From assembly GCF_020921035.1 (NCBI RefSeq), contig NC_063156.1, positions 29,932,283 to 29,996,282 of the forward strand: 64,000 nt of DNA, read 5' to 3'. Origin of the DNA: Rhodamnia argentea. Its lineage: Eukaryota; Streptophyta; Magnoliopsida; Myrtales; Myrtaceae. The number at the start of each line of letters is the position of its first letter. Within the stretch, counting starts at the first letter, position 1. Shown here in pieces: positions 12,401 to 25,709 of this stretch. Under the pieces are notes generated by a model that did no database searches, had not been told where the DNA came from, and saw only the letters and a list, made by a program, of their open reading frames with translations. Both the position numbers and the translations under genes were made by a program.

Positions 12401-15400
12401 AAACATTTCAACTCTCAGTTAAGGACAAATTAAACCTACGAAAACCAATCAATTCAATATCCAAGAGGTAAGAGGCGTTCTTCCAATATCAGAGGAGCAA
12501 AAGAACCGCAGTCATGAGGGGCACCACTAGGAAGTTTATGGTATCCATATAAAGACGATTGCCGAACTGTTGTGACTGTTATGGGCTTGCCTAAGTAAGA
12601 TTAAAATATTCTTCTCCCACTATGGGCCTGCCTAAATAACATTATAATATCCAATATCCTCCTATTGAGTTCAATATCTATGTCTCCTACCTATCTATGA
12701 CCTTGTAACATCCACTGTCCTTATGAAGTATCTAAAAGACATCATTCAATAAGTCCTAACTAACTTGAGCAAATTTACTCATTTATTTTTGGACAACACT
12801 GACTCTTCACTTCGAAGCAATCTCATCTAATGTGCATGTTAATGCCTGACAGCTAATTTTTGTTTCCATAAAGCTCAATCAAAGCGATACTTTGTGCAAT
12901 ACGAGAAATGACCTGTCCTTCATCCAATATTCGCACAATGATACAATTGACATCCAATTTCAATACTGAATCATTTAAGCCTCTTCCACAATGAATCCGT
13001 TTTTGGATACATAATATTTTAGCCATTTATATATACAAACCTTTTCTTCCACAATTACCATTTCACACTTCCTTCACCACCATCTTACCCACTGAATCGC
13101 GTCTTAGAAGATATATACCAAGAAAGTTCTTGAATAGTCCATCTAACTCGCCCAATACAAGAACAAGATAAGAGCTCCAAGTTGAACCTTACTGGCATTT
13201 TGAGATGTTCTTACTCAAATCACTTATTGTACATGTCATAACTTAAAGTATGCGAATCATGATAAGCATGTTATATGTCCTTATCATATAGTTCTCAAAT
13301 TCAATTGTGCTAAATTAGCAACTAGTAAAAGCAAAACTTCCTTCGCATAAGCACAGTCAAGCAAAAAGTAATGTCAGAAACGCGGGACATGAACCGGAAA
13401 ATGGCCTCTCATGGTGGTTATGCTATCCATGCTAAGTGTGCAATTCAGTATGTATGCTCCAAAAGAGAGATTACAACAGTAATCAGCTTACCCAAGCTGG
13501 GAATACTTCTTCGGTAGCATTGAAGCAACTTTATCGGTAAACTGCAAAGCAAGACATCAGAAAAAGCTACCAATAGAAACTTGGGTAAAACATGAAGTAT
13601 TCAACTTATAGTCCACTACCAAGAGAACAGGGCGATATATGGAAGCTGTCAAGTATATGCCTTGCTCCGGTAACACAGCTGCAGATCCATAACCTTCTTG
13701 TGACATATTTGAACCCCTCCTACTCCACCCTTGGCGGATAAGATCACCACCTAAAATACCAGAGATCGTGCAACATCAAATTAAACCAACCACAACTGAC
13801 AAGATGAATATATGGATAAATCCACATCTTCACAATACTAATAAGAGCAACAATAATCAAACTTCCCATCATGTGGTGTTAGCCAACTGGGTCCTTTCAG
13901 TTACATACTTGGCGGATAAGAACAACTTTATGTTAGCTCTACCTGCACTTATGTCATAAATTCACATCTAAAGGCCATCCTTTTGTGCATCCAAATGACT
14001 TTCATTAAAAACTCATCCGATAAATCACATCTTCAGTTGTGAGAACTTAATTTTTTTTTCTTTCATTTTCCTGTGGGGGAAGTGTATGGCGTTTCAGAGG
14101 TGTTACCCTGACTCATCTTGTTACATAATTTAGAATGCTCACCCAAGGTGAAAAATAAAATAAAATAAACAGTAAGAGAGTGTACTTGATTAATCTGATA
14201 GTTTACTGCATGCGGACTGAAATAGACAAAATAAGAGCAGTAATTGCAGACGGAATGTAAATAATGGCCTAAGATTCTTTCACATACCCTGATTAGGCAC
14301 AGAAGCAGTCGCATCTGTGAAGCGAAAAGCAAATGTGAGGCCATCTTCTGAACCATCCCTGTATCACAATCAGATAATTATCACATGCAAGCAACATAAA
14401 TCCAAATGACAACAGCAGCTCTCTATTTTCTCCAGAAGGATCTGAGTACAAGCATTATCAGATCTCTACAACAGTCCAATGAAATTCAAAATCCGTAGCA
14501 ATTTGAAAAAGGAGAACTTAATTGAAATTCTGAAAGAATTATTGCATTAAGCTGTAAGCACTCCAATGAAAAAATTGTGTTAAGCAGGAGGTGAATATGA
14601 AGTACACCAAATTGCAAGGAAGCATGTGGATGGATCATGACATCTAGCATTTCCATTCATGATGTTCATGTCTACCCTGTCAATAGTTTGTAACTTAGAG
14701 GCGTCTTGATAGTTAATGAATCTATGCAGTAGGTTAATAGTTCCATGAGCATAGGTGAATCCTCCCTCCCACACAATCAATTTATTCTTTATGCAGAAAG
14801 ATCAATAAAACAACAAAGGACAAGATATTTTAGGCTACCGAAACAAATTAGAAGGGCAAATTGCAGCACAACCACACATCCTATCGCATAAGTCAACAAG
14901 AAAGCAAGGTTTGCCCGTACGATATTGGTTTGGCCAAAGAAAAGAACCTAAGAACTTCGAAAGAAAATAAAAGAATCTAATGGACGGTTTTGACACCTGA
15001 TGGGAGGCCCAACCCATAGAAATTGTCTAGCTGATAGTGTCCCTTGGCCCATACTAAATCTTCTCCTGACCTCTCTAGTCATATGTATTTCTCAAAAAGA
15101 GTATGACAGTTTGTACCACCACCCCAATATAGAAACATTCAAGACACCTATAAATACAGCAACATGTAGAATCAAATACCTACTCCGTTACCCTAATGCA
15201 TGCTTTATGTCCAGGAAAATCATTGCATGCCCGTCTAATGGATATATGCACATCACGATGTGATGCTTCACCATATGAAGCTGAAATATCATAAGTTCTA
15301 GGCTGTAGCAACTACCACCACCAAATCCACCCCCATCAAAACGGAGCAGTTCACCCATATGGCCTTCAAATATGATTGTTCATCCTTATACAACTTCTGC

Positions 15401-18400
15401 AGTGACAATATAGTATTAACCTTCTTCTCACCCAAGTTGAGTACAATTTCCACAACCAACTATAAGGAACAATGTGGATTGCCCAAGTTGAGTACAAAGT
15501 AAACCACCTGAAACCCTCACATCAGTATCAACTACAAACTTATCTGCAAACTCAGATCTCATTTTTTATTACATTCCTCGCGTATGTAAAAGACCGATAC
15601 ATCTCGGAATTCTTAATTAGCTAGTCGTAAATAGCCCATGCAACAAAGACAAAAGATATAAAGAAAACGACTGAGACTTGACGTCATTTCCATAGTAAGC
15701 CATTCATTGTTAGGTTACTGCTTCAATTTCCGTTACTTTTCACAAGCCACATTGCTATATATGACAGCACATGAAGCATATAAGCGTCAAACAAGAATTG
15801 AAGCCCCAAAAGTACCTAAAGAAGACCTTCCTGAAAGAACCACTTTCTTCAGCTCTTGTAATTACTAGAATTAGGAAAATAATATGATAGTCAGGATAGG
15901 AAGTTACTTGCTCTTTCCTTTATTGGGGACCTTGCTTGCAAGTCTAGCTGTTTGCACAGCAGCATCAGCAGATGCAGCTTCTGGAGTTGCCCGCAGAATC
16001 TCGCAGATGAGTTGTTGGCATTCACTCTGGCAAAATTTCGCACACGATTACAAAAGAAGCTCACTGTCTATATATCTATATTACCTCTAATAGCTTCTCA
16101 TTCGTGTCTTTTGCCTGAAATTATGTAAAGAGTCCCCCCAAGACATCCATTAAGCCACCCTAAATAGTGGAGCTCTGAAGCTACAAAGTTGTGGTTCTTA
16201 ATGCAGTCACGTTTATCAAAATGTACTGCGAGGTAATCTCTATATTTCCCGACGTGTGCCTAATATCTGAAGATGGGTAATTTCCTTATGTCCATCACCC
16301 TCTAACAAGTCCATCAAATGTTCACAGGACCGGCAAGATATACATACCTGCAGAACCGTCAATGAAAATCCAACACCGTAACCCCCAGTGATATGAGATG
16401 TCTCAGAATCAGGGTTCCAATTTGCATCTGCTGAAACAGACTTTGGTGTGTTTATGTCAACTTGTTGGGACTTCGTCTCCAAAAGCTCACCAACAACAAC
16501 ATGATTTTCTGAGTAATTGATGCTAGACTTCAGTTTAGATATCACATTGTAAAAGAGTACCAGAATAGTAATCAAATGTCATACCAAATATCCTGACAAC
16601 GGCATCCAGAATTGAGTCAAGAAGCTCTTTTGCTGCAACCTGGGCTTTCCCTGTGGGAGCCATCATAGCAGACACAGGACTTACAGCCCAAAGAGTCCCA
16701 GCTGGCGATTTCCCATTCTGAAGTTTCTGCTTGGGCAATTGGTAGTGTTCCAGTTTTTTCCGTGCCGACTGCAGACTCGTTGGAGCCCCGAAGATAGCAT
16801 GTTCAGTACAAGGCCTTAAAGGATCAACTAATGCTGCATGAGCTTTGATTTTGGAAGTGATGATCTCATGAACTGTTGGTCGCAATCTTTGGCTGCTCCA
16901 AGACAAATAAAGATTGGTATATCTTGCAAACAGTGAATATTCAATTAAGAAAGAGAAGGAAAGATGGCAACCCTAGTAGAACAGGGAGTCGCACCAGATC
17001 AGGTTTAAATTAAGATTATGAGCATTTCATAGAACTACGCTAAAGGATGCACTTCAAATGTATACTTAAGCAAGATGACCAGCAAAACTCTTCCACGTGA
17101 TTCAAGCTAAAGAGAAACACCTGAGGCAGCCCACATAATTCAACTATAGTCATTTTTTTGGTTAAAATCCAGGAGGCCTCATCTGCCTAAAGAGTCAGCC
17201 CAGATGTCCAACTGTGCAGCTTTTACAAGTATGATGACAAGGTCTGATTTTTTATGATCTACACAAATAAAGCTCAGGACTTTTCCAAAAACACTCAGGG
17301 ATTTGCACGAATCATACACCAGCCCACTTTCCGAATCTCATGTCCGGCATGTTAGAGGTTTTAATACACCAACAAAATGTACTAATATTACTCTCTTTTG
17401 TCACTAGGAATTTCCTAGAAAGATTATTTGATACTCTTTGTGATGTCTACTCATCATCTTTTCTTCTAGTTCATCTAATTGTGCAAATTCATTTCCGGTT
17501 ACTTGTTCAATCTTTTGACATGGAAAGAGATGTCACAACATGATTAACACAACAGTGACGAATTAGTAATCCACGTAAGTGTCAAGGATGGAACCATTTA
17601 ACCAAATTACTTTATTAAGTTTCAGCTTCTTTAGAGGATCCAATATCAGATTTCACATGTGCCTTCAGCATGAGTCCTAAGGGATGAAACAACACCACAA
17701 ATAGGAATAGAAAATCAAACTTACACATCACAAAAAGAAGGGAAAAGACATCATGATTTGACCGATCTAAAGAAAAAAATTGAAAAAAACAAAAAAGACA
17801 TATCAAATCCTATCTATATATATTTGGCAACATGATATTAGCTTTAAATTTACGTATCACTTAACTTTTATATTATTTTGTACTGAATTCTTTTTAAGGA
17901 GTACCATATTTAGCGCCATTTGTATTGAATTCTTTTTAAGGAGTACGTATTTAGCACCATTTACACCTCCTTGCAGAAAAGAACAACTAATTAGGATAGT
18001 TTACAGGACCAAGGGGAGAAGGAAAGAAAATTCCAAGAAAAACATCCTTTTCCTCAACTTAAGCATATGCTTTTTTACCGATCACCATTGTCCGAAACCT
18101 GAACTACCTCATAGCCAGGTTCCTAAGTGTTATTCACTTATAATTTAGGTGACTCAGAAACCTTGATTACTAGACACTAATATCAGAGTTCAACACTGAC
18201 AACCCACATTGGGTATGGACTATCTGTAAAAACACGATATGAAAGACGGAACCTCCAACAGTGATTCTATTTCGAAAACCAAGTCAAACAATTCCAAGAG
18301 AATCTATAGCAATGCAACACACCATATAATTGCACCAGCTGCCGCAACTTTACCAAGCATGCAGAGACATTCAACCATGGTCTGCAAATACTTTACATGA

Positions 18401-21400
18401 AGCGGAGTGTCGCTCTTTTTGATTGATTCCTGTATCCAAGTACCAATCCAAAGCTCAGACTCCAAGAAGTAGAAAGCAACAAGGGAATGCATTGATGATT
18501 TGATGGAGTCACTGTACCAAAAATTCATCGGGAGTGGCCTGGGAAAGCCATGTTGGAATCTGTCGAGAAAAAATCTTAATTTCACCATTGACCCTTGTTG
18601 ATGCATGATGCACATCTGAGTTTTCATTATGCTGTTCAAGAGCACCCTCATCTTCATAACCATCAAAGGATGAACTGGAAAGAAGGTTATATGATTCAAT
18701 CAGGGCGTACTTGTAAGAAGATAGTGAGACGATCAAAGAAGAAAACTAAAGTAAGTCTATTACACATGGAAGGTATAACCACAACAAAAGAAGGAAAGAA
18801 GATTGTTTCACACTGTTCTAGCCATTGTGAGGAAATTATTGAATCACGACAGAAATTTTAAGGTGAAAATTTTCACATTGCAGGAAAGAATATAAGCTAG
18901 ATTATGGTACTAATACCACCTCTACTGAATCAAATGTTTGCTGAACACAGGAGGAAAATTCTGACAATGGTTCTCCCATTAATTACTTCACTTCAGAAAA
19001 TTTCTAAAAATAAATAAGAGAATCACTGCTCTCCCTTCTCTCTTTTATCTCCACACAATATTCACTATTAAAGAAGAAATTCAACTCCACAAGGATTGAA
19101 ACACAACGAATTTCTCTCTTTCCAGCTGCTCAACTTTCACAGTACTAGTGTATGCCAGTAAAGCAGGAACATTAAAAAATGATTAAAATAAAGTTAAGCA
19201 GATAGCCGGTAGACTGATCTAGAACAACATTAGTCAATGATATGCATGAGCAGAGTAGATGACAGTGCAGCGTACTCCATAAAAGGGTATCCACAAATGT
19301 CAAGCAACTATTGAACAAGATAGCATTGACAAGAAAAGAAGAAAGAATAATTCCCAATGATTTCTTCTAAAAGTTTTAAAGGTTCTGCCAACAAAAAGGA
19401 GAGACTGCAGCAACCAGTAAGGACTATCATACAGGAACCTAGAGAAATTACTGGCTGAAAAACAATCTCCAATCTTACCCTCCATCAATTGAACTTGACT
19501 GATATGATCCATCTACAGTTCCTTGGCCGCTAAAGTGGCTATCACCTCTTAGTAACCGAGTTCGCCGAGAGACAGGTTGTAAGTTACTTGTTGAGACAGT
19601 TATCACCGCAGTAGCTAGAACCTCGTCATATCTTTCATCAATGTCTGAGGCAGCTGAGCTGCAAAAACTTGTAAGGTTAAAAGCAACAGATGATGCCCAA
19701 AAATTGGTACTCCAATTGCCTCATTAACTTAAATTGACAATAGAGGCTTTGGAAAGGCAACCAGCCAACCATTCTTAGGTGAAGAAAGATTTGTTTGATA
19801 ATATAAACAAGAAAGAGCACCAATCACTCAAAACTTCGCTCATGAAGTAGAGAAAAATGAGACCCAGGAGCTGCAAATGCTATCTCAATGATTTCCAGAG
19901 AATTGAGAAAACCAGTTATCAAACATATTGTGTAAATCTTTAAAAAAAAATTTAACTCTTCATTTGGTCATGATCCAGAGAAAGAAATTGGAGAAAAAGT
20001 TCTACCTGTATTCTCCTCTGTTGTAAAGATGTGCATGCAAGTCCTCCAGAACTTTATAGAAAAGAACTCCTCTAAGCTTCATCAACTCAGATCGAACATC
20101 TTGAAGAGCACCAACCTGGACAATAATAGTCGTATGGGTGGGTTGCAACTTGAGGGCAATAGAATATTCATTTAGTATCCTTGATATATTGTCAAACTTG
20201 GAGTTCAATTCAATAACAATTCCCAGAGAAAAATGTAAATCAAAGTTTTCAAGAAATTTTGCAGTAATACCATGAGTCTCAAAGCAGAAAGCCCGATCTA
20301 ATAGACAAGTTTAAGAAAAATCACAACAAGGCATCACCGAAAACTTCCAAAACATCACACTTGGGATTTTTTAAACATCACAATCAGAGAAGAATTGCAT
20401 CACATGATTCAAAAGCAAAGACTTCCTAAAGTTCAATATTCTTCATAAAACAATTGAAGAGAAGGGACTCAACCATTTATAAACATTAAAATTATTTTAA
20501 AGTTTGCACACCAAGTTGAATTAGGAAGTCTCAAAACAAGATATCCTAAATAAGAAAGCGTGTTTCCTACTTAAAATAGGAAAGGGAACTTATTAAGATC
20601 CCAATATGGCTCAATCGCAATACGTAGAACTACTAACTCAACAAGAAGAAGAATCTTGATGATTGTAGAACTTTTATTCAAGTTGTGAATAAAATTACAA
20701 TCCATCTTCATCAAAACTACAACGGAAATCTTCTGGCAAAAATAAACCAGTCCAATCGTGTGGGCTGCATAACCACACTTCAACTTAAATCTAATTTTCT
20801 AATGGCTTTGACAGACAGTATTGGTGCTTAAGAGCATTGGAAGTCCGCTTAGAGAAATAACAACCAATTACGACCCCCTAATTTCATGAATAAAACACCC
20901 ATAAAAGAGATAAAGCAGCAACCAAGCAATCCAAGAGCAAATAAGAAATAAAATCAAGCAAACAAGACACAGAAACATACATGGTTCAGCCATGTGCCAA
21001 TGTCCAGCGGGAGAGGCAAAAAAGTCCACTAGAATAACAGGCGGGGACGAAAATGGTCTGTCCACTCTGAACAGCAGTCTAGCATGAACGGAAACAATTT
21101 TTCCAGACTTAGAATCTAGTCCAAGACCAATCTCACTCAGATGGAGATCATCGAACAATAAATTTTCCCAAGTTGACCAAAACTCACTCTGAAACACTCG
21201 CTTTTATGTAACTTGCTAGCTGCTGCAAACTGAGTCTTTCTAAGCCTGCTTCTACTGCCTCTCTATTTAACTCCAAAGCCTAAAACTTTCAAATCTATAT
21301 TTAGAGTCATGGAAACTCTAGTTTGGATGCCTCCAAATGTCCGCACATTTGTCCGGGCAATACTCAAAAGCACAAAGAACTCTAGCCGCGTGCTAAATAC

Positions 21401-24400
21401 CCGGACAAACCTGGCCAAGAGCCAGGATCTCTGTATTTTCCAATCCAATATATTCGAACATCCAGTCTTGACCCACTGAAATCCCAAACTTGACCAAAAT
21501 CCTTGCTTGTCACTTTGGGCTCCACACATAAAACAGGCTAAAAATCAAGACACCATTTCACCACCACAAACCTCTCAATTTGCTACTTCAAGTTGACTTT
21601 TAACTATTCTTGAAAGGGAATTATAGGATGTCAGGTGTTCACTCGTTTACACGCTTAGATACTCCTGAATTAGTATCATTTGGTTTTCAAGACAAACTTT
21701 GAAAGAATGCTTTGCCTCTTTCTTCCCTCCCTTGCCCATATATTTTGAGTCCATGGACCAATTTGTCAGCCTCCAATGAATTTTAACATAATTAGAGGTG
21801 GACAAAGAAAAAAGGGACCACAGGATTGATAACTCATTGATTTTTCATAGTTCTCAACAGAGGATTTGTTTAATTTCTTGTTCAATCACATGGAACAGAG
21901 CAATCTGAATCTTTATCGCCCATAATACAATCTTAAGCCTTGAATATCAACTATAAGCTAGTCCCCAATTTCAAAGAATTTGCATATTCTCCTTTTGTTG
22001 ACACCTATTACCAAGAGCAAAATGAGCAGAAGGAAAAAGTCTACGCGGCATTCCCATAAGATGATTCTTTCACATTGCAGGACAAAAAAGGAATTTATCT
22101 TAGTCTTACCGTCTGAAGACCCTCTCTCTCAAGCATCAACATAGACTGGACATGCAACTGAACTGCAGCATAAAATTGCTTTTCAAGTGTCAGCTTCTCA
22201 ATTCTACCAGGAACCTGGGCCACATTTTCAAAGGCAGATGATGAATTTCCACAATGGCATAAAGTGGCATCTCTCAGTGGCATAATGTATATAAGGAGGC
22301 AGGTGCGATGTATATCTTAATCTCCAGATTAAAATTTTGCATGGAAGAGGGTAAACAAGCTACACAAACCTTAGCAATATTCTCAATTTGGTCTAACAGA
22401 GAAATAATGTGACGTAGTGTAACCGACCGATACCACAACTGATGCAACTGCTTACTGCGGGCACCAAGTCGCTTCTTTGCCTCAGCCAGATCAACCTTTA
22501 GCACAGCAATACTTTCAGCTGACTCACTGAATAATCGCAGAATCTGAAGCAAAACTAGAAGTTTAAAAGGCGGCAGAAAGAAGACATTTATACTCTTGAT
22601 ATCCCAAAACAGATACTCAGAAGTCAGATCGCAAAAATGGTTGAGAGAGAGAGAGAGAGGAATGCAGCACAAACTAATTGCTCCCAATATAAAAGCAGTA
22701 ACAATGGAAAAACTATGTACTGAAGGTACTACCACATTCAGCCACTTATTTATATAGAACGAAGTAATTACTGGAGGATCACATTAGAAACAATGTTGCA
22801 AAGATTCTTTCTTTTTTTTTTGTTTTTGATGTCCCTTTCCTGAAAGCAAAAGGAAAAACTTTACATAAGGTACCAAGGGTACCTCCCACTATGAGATAGT
22901 CTAGAAAGTGTAACAAACTGTCCACGTCAAAGAATGATTTTCAGCAACTTAAAACTCAAGACAGGCATCCATCTATCCTTCATTAAAGAAAAAAAGAAAA
23001 GAAAAGGAGTCTAGATTCTAAAACTTCTCTAATCTCTGACTCCAAGTAAGACAAAAAAATTGTTGAAGGAAGGATGAAAGCAACTATCGATATTGAAAAT
23101 GTCCAATGAAATGCAAAGCCAGCAATTTAGCATTTAATAATTGAGATATATGTGTATCATTTGCACTTTTCATTCAATCTATGAAGAATGCTCAATAGAC
23201 CTTCTTTACCATTTGAGAACTAGTGAGCGACAACACTCTTAGGTCCAAATATACAATTCCAGCATCAATGGTCCCTTCATCCCAAAAATCAACAAAATGT
23301 ATCTCGTATATGATTTTAAGTTGAAGACATCGCAAGATGTAAATGAGAATATATTATCTAGATCAACAAATCCTACATGGACAACTAACAGCAACAAGCC
23401 AAAAGCTTAATACCAAACATTGCTTGAAATATAATAATCGTAACTGTCCTTCCTTTGTCCGTAAAAGCTTAGAGGATAGAAAGTCATTTAGTTTTATGAA
23501 AAGAAAATTTGAGCAGAAAATGCAAAAACCACTGTTTCCATTATGAATTGCTAGGTCTAAGGATAAGCATCATCAAGAAACCTGTGAATAATTCTGAATT
23601 GCTTTGTTGAAACCACTATGATATGCATGGACAACTTCATCAACAACATCCTCAATGACATCACTTTTCTCCTTCAGAGCTTTAATTTTAGCCTCGCGAT
23701 CTATTGATGTCAATATTTCAACAACATGTGGCAAGGAGTCAAAACGTGCAGCAGCCCAACTTTCACCTATCTCTGAAAGCTCTTCCCTCAAGTACTGCAA
23801 TTACACGCAGAAAGATAAAATTAGCAGATGGCAAGCTCCAGCAATAGTGATGAAACAACCTTAGTTATTAAGATATAAAATGCAGAAACTATACACTTAA
23901 CATATGCATTAGACTGCCAAATGGGCATTATTCTTGGAGAATTTATTTATCCAGCAAATACTATTCCAGTGGTGGTTGTGTACTTAAAAAAAAATATAAA
24001 CAAAATGACTACTAGATTTTCGGTTATTTCATATTACTTCAAATGTTAAACCCGTGACCTTGTTACACTAAATACTAAGAACCTAGGAATAAGTGTACCT
24101 GGATGTGGACTTAGACTCACTCCAAGTTAGAATGCTATTTTCTTTTTGGCAGAAAATTCTAACGTGGCTTATTGACTAAAATGAACCCACTAAATAGGCC
24201 TTTAATAATTTATCCTCCCAAAGAACTAGAATATTAAAGCATTCTTCATTAGTTTTGATAAACCTTCTTGTGTTTAGTTCTCTGGCCACTCAATGGTCTA
24301 AACTCAGTTTTGCATCTTTATGCTTATTCTCATATGCCCATAATGGTGGGAAGAACGACCGGCATGACAAGATGTGGATATCCCATGAGCTTGATGCAAA

Positions 24401-25709
24401 TCTCATCACAGTACTCTATCATTCAAGCTTTTGCACTAAACTTCCCACATGTAAGATTTTATCCATTTCCCAAATGAAGGTGATGTTCCATGAATTGGTC
24501 ATTCACAAAATTCACTAACACCATCCTTCTGGATAGGATCCTAGTTTAGTGCATTCGATAAGCCCGACCCTTTGAAACATCACAGTGGAGACACTCTGGT
24601 CGGTCAGTGCATCTCTAAATTGCCCTTAATATGCTGAAACGACATAGCCATGTTTCTTTCCTTTTGTCACCATTTATCCTATTTTCTGGTATACAATAAA
24701 TACCAATCACCAGACCTTTTAGTGTCTCGTAATTTACTAAAGGGAACACTCAGATCTCAGAAATACGCATTCGGAAAGGGATGCAATGTTCAGACCACAA
24801 TTTAATTCTCCACAATAAAGCAAAACTGATGGCACTCCCATCTTGTTAATCTTTAAGACTAGTGTCTTCTACATCTGTATAAAACACGCCACAATCCATC
24901 ACATCTGCCCCTACTAGTGATTGAATGAAATTTCTCATTAGGTCCTCCTCTTCTCCTTTGAACGACCTGCATTCTGGCCATAATGTCCCGTTTGCTCACT
25001 AGAATGTCTAATGACCACCATTGCATGCCAAAACCACCTAAGCAGGATTCGCTCATATTATCCTTGATTTCCTCACACGGCCTCCGCAACTTCTTTTTCA
25101 GTACACACATTTCCAATCCTTGTTTTCCTTGAGTGTCCAAACATCCTACATAACATCCCAATTCCACTTGTGAAAGATGCTTCTTCACAATCCGTCCAAA
25201 AAACAGAACAAAGGAGGGGATACATAAGGTAGTTGACAAAAGCACTTCCACTTAGTTGATTCCTTTTCACATCATAAATCATAGTAGAAGTACATTGCCA
25301 CTCAGTGGTAGACCTGATCATGGACATAGCAGTGTGTTCTACAAAAATGGAAGGATTTACACGAGAAGGGAGGCCCACTTGGGTAAACTAGGTGAATTTT
25401 ATTTGGATCGGTGGATATCCCAACAGGGCATGGGCAGAATTGGGGGAAGGCCCGCCAACCCATGGATTATCATAGGATAGAAGGATGCCGTTGTTTATCT
25501 TAGCAAAGTTCCCGAGACTTTCTCACCCTTCTTCTTAATTCTTATAGCTGCACACTCCATCTTGAACGCCAACCCACCGCCGGCGTCAGGAAAAGAAGAA
25601 AGAAAGACCCTCAGAGAGAGTGCACGTGTGCTGTTTCACAAGAGTGAAGAAGCGAAAATATACTCACTTCTTTATCCCGAGAAATGGGCAGTCCATCAAA
25701 AGTGCCCAT
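5936..25709 (-). CDS. SEC8: Exocyst complex component SEC8 (EXOC4)
   Basis: Subunit of the octameric exocyst that tethers secretory vesicles to the plasma membrane before SNARE fusion; in plants it serves polarized growth and cell-plate formation. I rebuilt 26 exons, high to low: 25668-25709, 23582-23794, 22370-22543, 22110-22214, 20006-20115, 19479-19658, 18518-18674, 18323-18429, 16585-16892, 16348-16508, 15908-16026, 14288-14358, 13620-13750, 13492-13541, 11564-11664, 10214-10326, 9680-9787, 8930-9127, 8605-8690, 8277-8508, 8125-8202, 7417-7518, 7233-7307, 6253-6348, 6117-6166, 5936-6023. Phases agree throughout, giving about 1084 aa, close to the usual plant length. The N-terminal Sec8 domain (YLREEL, ESWAAARFDSLPHV, HQLWYRSVTLRHIISLLDQI) is intact. 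Exon 1 codes for only 14 residues and is followed by a 1.9 kb intron. Intron 24 has a GC donor. The mid-region serine-rich stretch is less conserved. Introns 1 and 15 carry LINE debris. Confidence 0.96.
6391..6431. repeat. (AAAT)n microsatellite in the last long SEC8 intron
   Basis: About ten tandem AAAT units lie just upstream (in transcript terms) of SEC8 exon 24, inside intron 23. It is simple-sequence DNA with no coding role. Confidence 0.9.
9937..9963. repeat. (TG)n microsatellite in SEC8 intron 16
   Basis: A TATG/TG run lies within the intron between SEC8 exons 16 and 17. It is simple-sequence DNA. Confidence 0.85.
10990..11510 (+). mobile_element. LINE (L1-type) 3' fragment in SEC8 intron 15
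   Basis: On the plus strand, antisense to SEC8, a frame around 11009-11160 reads TGVWKRIREDWSEF, then a stop, then FKVGNGNHMQFWSDVWCG and a leucine-rich DSFPDF segment. This is the layout of the region after the reverse transcriptase in plant L1-type elements (VGNG..I.FW.D.WCG). The frame then breaks. A local partial duplication of ACATCAGGAAAAGAC occurs at about 11182 and 11292. No full reverse transcriptase is present, so this is a 5'-truncated, non-functional insertion. Its exact ends and target-site duplication were not resolved. Confidence 0.7.
17881..17964. repeat. 42-bp tandem duplication in SEC8 intron 8
   Basis: Two adjacent units of 42 bases share TGAATTCTTTTTAAGGAGTAC and a following TTTAGC(G/A)CCATTT. 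They differ at a few positions. It is non-coding. Confidence 0.85.
20870..21600. other. Possible repeat-derived insertion in SEC8 intron 4
   Basis: SEC8 intron 4 (20116-22109) is 2 kb long. This part is less AT-rich than its flanks and has no exon-like frame. It contains a perfect 9-bp inverted pair, TTGTCCGGG and CCCGGACAA, about 40 bases apart near 21349-21406. The texture resembles LTR-type sequence, but no boundaries or target-site duplication were found. Confidence 0.3.
24860..25240 (-). mobile_element. LINE C-terminal relic in SEC8 intron 1
   Basis: Same strand as SEC8. Frame-broken pieces read GMLCRMFGHSRKTRIGN and then, in shifted frame, QRRRGGPN. This matches the order of the plant LINE tail, in which MLRWMCGHTRKDRIRN is followed by RRGRGRPKK. 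Stops and shifts show that it is a decayed remnant. The assignment rests on motif order only, so confidence is moderate. Confidence 0.5.
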
